Shown here piece after piece: positions 1-5,095 of a stretch of 13,242 nucleotides of DNA; the first letter of the stretch is position 1, and every line of letters starts with the position of its first letter. The notes beneath the pieces are model-generated. The model was given only the letters and a program-made list of their open reading frames with translations, made no database searches and had not been told where the DNA came from. Where the stretch lies: positions 1 to 13,242 of the forward strand of contig CAUTXO010000041.1 of the NCBI GenBank assembly GCA_963542625.1, given 5' to 3'. This DNA is from CAUTXO01 sp963542625. GTDB taxonomy: Bacteria; Campylobacterota; Campylobacteria; Campylobacterales; SZUA-545. A program made the translations under genes and the position numbers.

Positions 1-247
1 GCGCAAAGGCGCCAAAAGGTTGGTTGCCAAACAGTGAGTCGCCAAACTTATCATACCGCGCGCGTTTTTGCGGGTCTGAAAGCACTTCATACGCGCCGTT
101 TATTTCTTTGAATTTTTCTTCTGCCTGTGGGGTTTTGTTTATGTCTGGGTGGTTTTTTCTTGCCAGTTTTCTATAAGCTTTTTTAATCACTTCGTCGCTA
201 GCGCCTTCTTGGAGCTCTAAAATATCGTATAAACTTTTTCCTGCCAT
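1..247 (-). CDS. cbpA: CbpA-like J-domain co-chaperone (5' part, runs off window)
   Basis: This is the N-terminal 82 residues of a DnaJ/CbpA-family co-chaperone, which stimulates DnaK ATPase through the J-domain in the cytoplasm. The J-domain fills residues 5-68: SLYDIL start, basic helix II (KKAYRKLARK), the HPD tripeptide at 33-35, and helix III ending in YEVLSDPQKRARYDKFGD. After it comes a Gly/Phe-containing stretch (SLFGNQPFGAF) and then the window edge. The ATG (complement of 245-247) is preceded by AGGA at 254-257, a good ribosome binding site. No upstream gene is close, so it has its own promoter, overlapped by an inverted repeat resembling an HspR operator. In Campylobacter and Helicobacter, cbpA is normally followed by hspR; that gene would lie off the left edge here (inference). 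Full-length DnaJ is an alternative, but the short linker after the J-domain and the operator favour CbpA. Confidence 0.88.
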   Translation of the reverse strand, partial: MAGKSLYDILELQEGASDEVIKKAYRKLARKNHPDINKTPQAEEKFKEINGAYEVLSDPQKRARYDKFGDSLFGNQPFGAFA

Positions 248-260
248 TTTGCTTCCTAAC

Positions 261-297
261 TTATAAACTTTGATAGCAATTGTATCAAGTTTTATAA
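261..297 (-). promoter_or_regulatory. Inverted-repeat operator, HspR/HAIR-like, before cbpA
   Basis: Two 15-bp arms (261-275 and 283-297) pair at 13 of 15 positions around a 7-nt spacer. Read on the gene strand the core is CTTGATA-N7-TATCAAAG. The HspR-binding HAIR consensus is CTTGAGT-N7-ACTCAAG, so the CTTGA...TCAA core and the 7-nt spacer agree while the inner bases differ. The repeat begins 14 nt before the start codon and covers the likely promoter, a repressor geometry. Seen: the repeat. Inferred: that HspR is the binder. Confidence 0.6.
279..284 (-). promoter_or_regulatory. Candidate -10 box of cbpA promoter
   Basis: On the minus strand TACAAT (complement of 279-284) matches 5 of 6 bases of TATAAT and has a T-rich stretch upstream, as in Campylobacter vegetative promoters. 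Transcription would start near 272 and leave a leader of about 25 nt that still contains the AGGA site. A second candidate, TTGATA (283-288) with TATAAG (260-265) at 17-nt spacing, would start transcription inside or after the ribosome binding site and is less likely. Both lie in the inverted repeat. Confidence 0.4.
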
Positions 298-319
298 AAA
301 GATCCACTAAACCTTTGGC

Positions 320-333
320 GCCACGCGGGTGGC
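320..333. other. Small perfect hairpin in the intergenic region
   Basis: GCCAC (320-324) pairs with GTGGC (329-333) around a GCGG loop. For minus-strand transcripts it lies downstream of the dehydrogenase gene, but no T-run follows directly, so it is at best a weak terminator or an RNA 3'-end structure. Confidence 0.25.
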
Positions 334-344
334 AAAAGCGCGCC

Positions 345-512
345 AGATCTAAGCGCTAAGCTGTTAGATCTTAAACGCCTAAGCGCGCCAGCGGGCAAGA
401 TCTCAAAGCCAGATCTAAGCGCTAGCTCAAGACCACAAGATCCTAGCGCCAGATCTAACCTAAAACCGCAAGATCCTAGCACTAGATCTAACGCCAGATC
501 TAGCTAAGATCT
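345..512. repeat. AGATCT-rich tract between cbpA and the dehydrogenase gene
   Basis: AGATCT occurs eight times in 168 bp, starting at 345, 366, 398, 411, 451, 484, 496 and 507, plus AGATCC at 438 and 471. A degenerate direct repeat is visible: 436-460 and 469-493 match at 21 of 25 positions with a 33-nt period. Recurring flanks are GCGCCAGATCTAAGCGCTA-like words. The last copies enter the 3' end of the dehydrogenase gene. The rest of the gap (248-344) holds the cbpA promoter and operator and a small hairpin. I see no convincing gene in 248-499. Function unknown. Confidence 0.8.
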
Positions 513-1690
513 TCAATTACCCAAGGCAAGCCTTGCTTGTTAAGCTCGTCCATAAAAGGCTTGGCGTCAAACTCTTCCATATTAAACACGCCCGCGCCGC
601 TCCAAACCCCTTGCACGAGCATTTTTGCGCCGATTGCCGCCGGCACGCCCGTTGTGTAGCTAACAGCCTGCGCGCCCGTTTCCTTAAAGGCTTCTTGGTG
701 ATCGCATACATTATAAATATATATTTTTTTGCGCTTGCCGCCACTTACACCTTCTATAACGCAACCGATGTTTGTTTTGCCGACGGTTCTAGCGCCAAGG
801 CTGGCTGGATCTGGCAACAGGGTTTTTAAAAATTGTATCGGCACGATTTTTGAGCCGTTATGTTCTACTTCATCAATCCTAAGCATACCAACGTTTTCTA
901 GGCATTTCATATGCGTTAGGTAGCTATCGCCAAAGGTCATAAAAAACCGTATGCGCTTTAGCGTCGGAATGTTTTTTACAAGGCTTTCAAGCTCTTCGTG
1001 ATACAAAAGATAGCTGTTTTTTTCGCCCACTTGCGGGTAATTCCACGTCATTTTAATCTCCATCGGCGTGGTTTCTATCCACTTGCCATTTTCCCAGTAT
1101 CTGCCCGGGCTTGAAACTTCACGCAAGTTAATTTCTGGATTAAAATTCGTGGCAAAGGGGTAGCCGTGATCCCCGCCGTTGCAATCTAAAATATCAATGT
1201 AGTGGATCTCATCAAACAAATACTGCTTTGCGTAAGCGCAAAAAACGTTCGTCACACCCGGATCAAAGCCGCTGCCAAGAAGCGCCGTGATGCCCTTTTG
1301 CTTGTAAGCGCCATCAAACGCCCACTGCTTGGCGTATTCAAATTTGGCGGTATCTGGGTGCTCGTAATTTGCGGTGTCTAGATAGCTCGTGCCCGTTTCT
1401 AGGCAAGCTTGCATAATGGTTAGATCTTGATATGGAAGCGCAATGTTTAGCACCAAAGACGGCTGCACGCGTTTAATTAGCGCAACAAGATCTGCAACGC
1501 TATCCGCATCAACTTGCGCTATGTCTATATTTTCTTTGCCAACTTCAGCCTGAAGTCTCTCGCAAGAAGAAAGGCGCCTAGAAGCTAGCGTTATCTTTCC
1601 AAACGCCGCCTTGTTTTGCACGCATTTATGCACCACAACCCGCCCAACGCCACCCGCGCCGATGATTAAAATCCCGTTTTTTTCTGCCAT
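500..1690 (-). CDS. Carboxynorspermidine/carboxyspermidine dehydrogenase (saccharopine dehydrogenase family)
   Basis: A 396-residue cytosolic oxidoreductase of the saccharopine dehydrogenase family, resembling the carboxynorspermidine (carboxyspermidine) synthase of Campylobacter and Vibrio. That enzyme condenses aspartate semialdehyde with putrescine or diaminopropane using NADPH; a decarboxylase then yields spermidine or norspermidine. The N-terminal Rossmann fold has ILIIGAGGVG at residues 7-16. Other family-typical stretches are SRRL (37-40), NIALPYQDL (82-90), a YLDTANYE region and GSGFDPGVTNVF in the middle. Length is normal for the family. The ATG at 1690 has AGGAG a few bases upstream, and a GGATAAAA stretch in the divergent gap (1691-1777) could be its -10. 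The stop TAG at 500-502 lies inside an AGATCT copy. The decarboxylase partner is not in the window. Saccharopine dehydrogenase (lysine metabolism) is the older, less likely label. Confidence 0.85.
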   Translation of the reverse strand: MAEKNGILIIGAGGVGRVVVHKCVQNKAAFGKITLASRRLSSCERLQAEVGKENIDIAQVDADSVADLVALIKRVQPSLVLNIALPYQDLTIMQACLETGTSYLDTANYEHPDTAKFEYAKQWAFDGAYKQKGITALLGSGFDPGVTNVFCAYAKQYLFDEIHYIDILDCNGGDHGYPFATNFNPEINLREVSSPGRYWENGKWIETTPMEIKMTWNYPQVGEKNSYLLYHEELESLVKNIPTLKRIRFFMTFGDSYLTHMKCLENVGMLRIDEVEHNGSKIVPIQFLKTLLPDPASLGARTVGKTNIGCVIEGVSGGKRKKIYIYNVCDHQEAFKETGAQAVSYTTGVPAAIGAKMLVQGVWSGAGVFNMEEFDAKPFMDELNKQGLPWVIEDLS

Positions 1691-1752
1691 ACTCTCTCCT
1701 AAAAAATGCGGGATCTTAGCTTTTTATCCTTTATGCCTAACCGCCGCTGATG

Positions 1753-1758
1753 TAAAAT
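1753..1758 (+). promoter_or_regulatory. Candidate -10 box for the accessory block
   Basis: TAAAAT (5 of 6 to TATAAT) follows a T-rich upstream stretch (CTTTTTATCCTTTATG), the pattern of Campylobacter vegetative promoters. It overlaps the upstream in-frame ATG at 1757, which could not then be translated, and so supports the start at 1778. Assigned by eye only. Confidence 0.35.
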
Positions 1759-1777
1759 GCCGCGCAAAAGGCAAAAA

Positions 1778-2476
1778 ATGCAAGGCAATACGCAAGGCAA
1801 AATGGTGCTTGGGCTGGCTTTGGCAGCGGCTTTGAGCGTGTTTGCAGGCAGGGCGATTTTAAACGGCGTGGCGGCTTTGGATCTTGGAAGCGGGCAAAAT
1901 CGCGGGCAAGATCTTGGCGCGGACAGTGCGCGCGGGGGCAAGCCTGAAATTATCAACGGCTATGTTTTACCGCCCGAGCCTGATAAAAAGCTAAACAATT
2001 CCACGCTGCTTGGCATTGATAGCAACGGCAACGGGATAAGAGACGACGTGGAACGCTACATCATCAAGCGTTACGCAAAAGAAGAGTTTCCGCTAGCTAG
2101 AACGGCGATTGCACTTCAAACCGCGTGGGCAGAGCAAAAGATCATAGAAAATCCCGTGATCGAAATGGCAAAACACCAAGACGACGCGATAAACTGCGAA
2201 AGGGTGTGGTTTGATCACAAGCTAAAAGACTGGAATGCAAAAATTGCAAAAATAAAAGACGAAAACGAGAGCTACAAAGAAATCGCGGCGAAAGTGAGAT
2301 GGGAGTCCAAATATGATGTAGTAACAGATCCGTCCCTCAACGCCAAGATCTACAACACAAAAGAGCGGCTATATAGAAATTTCGACTTCAACGAAGCTTG
2401 CAGTGGACACGTTTTTAAACTGGAAAAGGCTAAAGCCGAACATTGTAAAATAGACGTAACCAAATTTGACGAATAG
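1778..2476 (+). CDS. Membrane-anchored protein with EF-hand-like domain, copy 1
   Basis: Not a recognised family; 232 residues from the ATG at 1778. That start is chosen because AAAAGG (1766-1771) sits 6 nt upstream, and because MQGNTQGKMVLG resembles the start of the next gene; an in-frame ATG at 1757 has no such site. A hydrophobic segment at residues 9-28 suggests a signal anchor, with the rest in the periplasm or outside. Residues 29-57 are a Gly/Asp-rich linker. Residues 59-232 are a domain repeated almost base for base in the next gene. It contains a 12-residue EF-hand-like calcium loop (D81, N83, N85, G86, D89, E92), several charged helices and cysteines at 140, 208 and 223 that might form a disulfide. 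The stop is followed by 12 nt and then the second copy. Function unknown; a partner role for the hydrolase downstream is only inferred. Confidence 0.8.
   Translation: MQGNTQGKMVLGLALAAALSVFAGRAILNGVAALDLGSGQNRGQDLGADSARGGKPEIINGYVLPPEPDKKLNNSTLLGIDSNGNGIRDDVERYIIKRYAKEEFPLARTAIALQTAWAEQKIIENPVIEMAKHQDDAINCERVWFDHKLKDWNAKIAKIKDENESYKEIAAKVRWESKYDVVTDPSLNAKIYNTKERLYRNFDFNEACSGHVFKLEKAKAEHCKIDVTKFDE
1952..2475 (+). repeat. 524-bp direct repeat, copy 1
   Basis: Matches 2876-3399 at a constant offset of 924 bp with a single difference (A2449 against G3373, a synonymous AAA/AAG lysine change). The match begins abruptly at an isoleucine codon in both genes and ends at the last base of the stop codon (TAG against TAA). 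No transposase or terminal inverted repeats are visible, so this is a coding-domain duplication rather than an insertion sequence. Confidence 0.97.
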
Positions 2477-2488
2477 CAAGGGGGCAAA

Positions 2489-3400
2489 ATGCAAGATAAA
2501 AAATTCATTGTTTTAGCAGTAGCGGGCGCTATCGTGGCAATTTTGGCGTTTGCATTTTGGAGCACGAACAAGGCGCAAGATCCAACGCCAGCAGTTCAAA
2601 AGGCTCAAGATCTTGGCAAGCAAGGCGCGCAAAGTGGCAAAATCAGGCTTGCCGTATCAAAGCAAAGGCTCAAAATAAACGACTTTGCAAGCTTCCAGGT
2701 TTTGGACGAGCACAACCAAACGCTCACTGGATATGAGCTAATCATAAACGGCAAAGATCTCATCAAACAAGACAAAGACCGCATTTTTGCGCTAAGAGAA
2801 GGCAACGTAAGCATTCAAGCAAGGCTTGCGGGACGGCTAAGATCTAATGCGCTAGATCTTGAGATCTACGACGAAATCAACGGCTATGTTTTACCGCCCG
2901 AGCCTGATAAAAAGCTAAACAATTCCACGCTGCTTGGCATTGATAGCAACGGCAACGGGATAAGAGACGACGTGGAACGCTACATCATCAAGCGTTACGC
3001 AAAAGAAGAGTTTCCGCTAGCTAGAACGGCGATTGCACTTCAAACCGCGTGGGCAGAGCAAAAGATCATAGAAAATCCCGTGATCGAAATGGCAAAACAC
3101 CAAGACGACGCGATAAACTGCGAAAGGGTGTGGTTTGATCACAAGCTAAAAGACTGGAATGCAAAAATTGCAAAAATAAAAGACGAAAACGAGAGCTACA
3201 AAGAAATCGCGGCGAAAGTGAGATGGGAGTCCAAATATGATGTAGTAACAGATCCGTCCCTCAACGCCAAGATCTACAACACAAAAGAGCGGCTATATAG
3301 AAATTTCGACTTCAACGAAGCTTGCAGTGGACACGTTTTTAAACTGGAAAAGGCTAAAGCCGAACATTGTAAGATAGACGTAACCAAATTTGACGAATAA
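2489..3400 (+). CDS. Membrane-anchored protein with Ig-like module and EF-hand-like domain, copy 2
   Basis: A 303-residue relative of the previous gene. Start ATG 2489 has AAGGGGG (2478-2484) 4 nt upstream. Residues 5-24 are one hydrophobic helix, a signal anchor or uncleaved signal. After a Gln/Ala linker, residues about 50-127 look like a bacterial Ig-like (BIG-type) beta-sandwich: LAVSKQRLKINDFASFQV, then GNVSIQARLAG and a final LDLEIYD strand; this is judged by pattern only. Residues 130-303 are identical in protein sequence to residues 59-232 of the upstream gene, with the EF-hand-like loop at D152-E163. The two proteins therefore share a constant C-terminal domain behind different N-terminal stalks. 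Three AGATCT copies (2840, 2854, 2862) encode the linker just before the shared domain. The next gene's ribosome binding site overlaps this stop codon, so coupled expression is likely. Function unknown. Confidence 0.8.
   Translation: MQDKKFIVLAVAGAIVAILAFAFWSTNKAQDPTPAVQKAQDLGKQGAQSGKIRLAVSKQRLKINDFASFQVLDEHNQTLTGYELIINGKDLIKQDKDRIFALREGNVSIQARLAGRLRSNALDLEIYDEINGYVLPPEPDKKLNNSTLLGIDSNGNGIRDDVERYIIKRYAKEEFPLARTAIALQTAWAEQKIIENPVIEMAKHQDDAINCERVWFDHKLKDWNAKIAKIKDENESYKEIAAKVRWESKYDVVTDPSLNAKIYNTKERLYRNFDFNEACSGHVFKLEKAKAEHCKIDVTKFDE
2876..3399 (+). repeat. 524-bp direct repeat, copy 2
   Basis: Second copy of the block at 1952-2475, one mismatch. The offset of 924 bp is a multiple of three, so a crossover between copies would delete or add a 924-bp unit and still leave an intact reading frame. 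Confidence 0.97.
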
Positions 3401-3409
3401 GGAGAAAAG

Positions 3410-4999
3410 ATGAAAAGGTTAATACTTTTAGTATTTGTGCTGGTTAGTGGCTTATTTGCGGAGATGATAGACGAGACAAAAACGGATTTCTACTTCATAA
3501 ATGGTATGTGGAATACAAGACAAAAAGCTACTAAAAATATGGAAGCTCTTCAGGAACGAATAAATGAAAAGATCATAATGGGTAATAAAAAGCTACAAAA
3601 GCGATATGGCGAAGTGCAACTGGCTTACAATTGGCACAGGGGCTACGTGGAAGATCTTTTGGAAGCAATTTATCAGATGCAAAAGTCGGGTCAATTTTCT
3701 TCAACCGAAGATACTTTTAATGCAGTTAAAATTTTGCTACGTTTTGGCTCAAAAACTACACCCGTAGGTCTATATGCAAAAGCCATAAAGTTGATAATGC
3801 AATATGGCATTACCAAAAATCACATAGGTATGTATGAAACAAGTAATGTTGTTGAAATGTTAAATAATCAAATCATTAAAAGCTTTAAACTTTCACACAG
3901 GGTGCTAATTGTTTCTCACTCGCAAGGCAATTTGTTTGCAAACAGCCTGTATGACTTTATGCCACCCACAGAATATAAAAACTATCTTGCAAACGTGCAA
4001 GTAGGAACACCGGGCAAATCACCTTCTGCGCGTTTTTCCAGCGTTACAAATCTATCTGGAGATCCAATAGTGCATATGCCAGGATCTACGGACGCACCGA
4101 CCATAGAAGGTTCGTGGCATAGCTTTATAGACGCTTACTTGGACAATGAAAAAGCCTTGACGCATATAATGAACAATATAAAAAATTTTTTAGTGGTGCT
4201 TAACGGTATGCCAAGCCAGTGGCAAACAAAAGAATTTCAAAATCCTGGCACAAAAAATTACAGGTTGGTTTTGGAGCACACTTTTGATACACAAATGGAA
4301 GACATACACGGTGTTTTTCCGTTTAAACCAAGCGAGTATTTGTATCCCGTGCAAGATAGCACTGGAAATATGCAATACGTAAAAGCAAGCTATGATGGTG
4401 AGCGCATTTTAGATAGAGACTTTGACGATTGGCAAGATAAGAAAAGCTACCAAATGTATAAGCTAGAAGGCACAGATCCAAGCGAGTTTATAGAGATTAG
4501 ACCTGTTTATATCTACGTTGCAAGGGGTGGCGTGGGAATTGAAAGCGTGCGTTTTTATATGAGTAATGGAAAAATAACCGTTCCAATCCAAAACACAAGT
4601 GGTTTTTCATATCACGACGGAGCTACTGGCTACCCAGCTCAAGGTTACGATAGATATAAAGACTCAAAGTGGTTTAACACGCCCTATAGTGGCGAGTTTT
4701 ACGATATGATCTTGGCGGTTTTACCCTTTGAAAAAGAAAGCGGTATGTGGTGCAATAACCCATATAATGGCGATTGCCGAAGTAATTGGCGTTGGTCGAA
4801 TTTTCCAACTTACTACACAATAACTTACAACAAACACTTAGAAGATCTATACAAGCAAACGTTTTTTGATATTCTCAAACTACCAAGATCTGTGCGAGCA
4901 CAAAACAACACTGATAAAAACGTGCAAACAACACAAAACATACAAGAAGCGCAAGATTTTTACAACGCTCAAGATACAAACGCTTCTTTTTATGAATAG
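3410..4999 (+). CDS. Exported alpha/beta-hydrolase (lipase/esterase-like) of unknown substrate
   Basis: A 529-residue protein with a Sec signal peptide (MKRLILLVFVLVSGLFA, probable cut after Ala17), so periplasmic or secreted. The first half looks like a serine hydrolase: an early strand FYFINGMWN (27-35) that could form the oxyanion loop, a nucleophile elbow VLIVSHSQGN with Ser171, LSGDPIVHMP giving a candidate acid Asp218, and GSWHSFIDAY giving His237. The order and spacing Ser-Asp-His suit a lipase-type fold. Residues about 265-529 are unrecognised, aromatic-rich, with a Cys448/Cys456 pair and an Asn/Gln-rich tail. Start ATG 3410 has TAAGGAG 5 nt upstream overlapping the previous stop. Sampled lines are only about 23-38% G+C against roughly half in the flanking housekeeping genes, suggesting acquisition by transfer. 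Substrate (lipid, ester, peptide) cannot be told. Hydrolase call fairly sure, biological role open. Confidence 0.72.
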   Translation: MKRLILLVFVLVSGLFAEMIDETKTDFYFINGMWNTRQKATKNMEALQERINEKIIMGNKKLQKRYGEVQLAYNWHRGYVEDLLEAIYQMQKSGQFSSTEDTFNAVKILLRFGSKTTPVGLYAKAIKLIMQYGITKNHIGMYETSNVVEMLNNQIIKSFKLSHRVLIVSHSQGNLFANSLYDFMPPTEYKNYLANVQVGTPGKSPSARFSSVTNLSGDPIVHMPGSTDAPTIEGSWHSFIDAYLDNEKALTHIMNNIKNFLVVLNGMPSQWQTKEFQNPGTKNYRLVLEHTFDTQMEDIHGVFPFKPSEYLYPVQDSTGNMQYVKASYDGERILDRDFDDWQDKKSYQMYKLEGTDPSEFIEIRPVYIYVARGGVGIESVRFYMSNGKITVPIQNTSGFSYHDGATGYPAQGYDRYKDSKWFNTPYSGEFYDMILAVLPFEKESGMWCNNPYNGDCRSNWRWSNFPTYYTITYNKHLEDLYKQTFFDILKLPRSVRAQNNTDKNVQTTQNIQEAQDFYNAQDTNASFYE

Positions 5000-5003
5000 C
5001 TTT

Positions 5004-5023
5004 GCTGGGGGGTAATCCCCGGC
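5004..5023 (+). terminator. Possible weak terminator after the hydrolase gene
   Basis: A 7-bp stem (GCTGGGG with CCCCGGC, one T-G wobble) and a GGTAAT loop lie 5 nt after the hydrolase stop. Only four T residues follow, and 6 nt away (5029-5032), so termination would be partial. The rest of the gap to dnaE (5024-5095) holds no gene; TTTGGATAACATT at about 5061-5073 might contain the dnaE -10. Confidence 0.35.
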
Positions 5024-5095
5024 ACTGCTTTTGCTAGCCACGCCCCAAACCTAAACACTCTTTGGATAACATTCCAAAAACATTTGGATTGGCCG

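Noticed and set aside
285..482. 65-codon open frame on the minus strand in the cbpA-dehydrogenase gap
   Set aside because: Its sequence is a low-complexity by-product of the AGATCT repeats (repeating LGSCG and LALRSG), has no ribosome site and overlaps the operator.
345..512. CRISPR array
   Set aside because: The repeated unit is only about 6-12 bp, spacing is irregular, flanks are degenerate and no cas genes are near.
533..829. 98-codon plus-strand frame inside the dehydrogenase gene
   Set aside because: Fully antisense to a well-supported gene; Cys/His/Arg-rich shadow composition.
1757..1777. Earlier ATG for the first membrane-anchored protein
   Set aside because: It overlaps the candidate -10 box and lacks a ribosome site; the ATG at 1778 has AAAAGG at good spacing.
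1952..3399. Insertion sequence or composite element as the source of the 524-bp repeat
   Set aside because: The repeat is purely coding, ends at a stop codon, and has no terminal inverted repeats, target duplication or transposase.
3410..4999. Type VI secretion lipase effector
   Set aside because: A clear Sec signal peptide is present and no VgrG, PAAR or Hcp gene is nearby; the enzyme-partner idea is kept only as a hypothesis.
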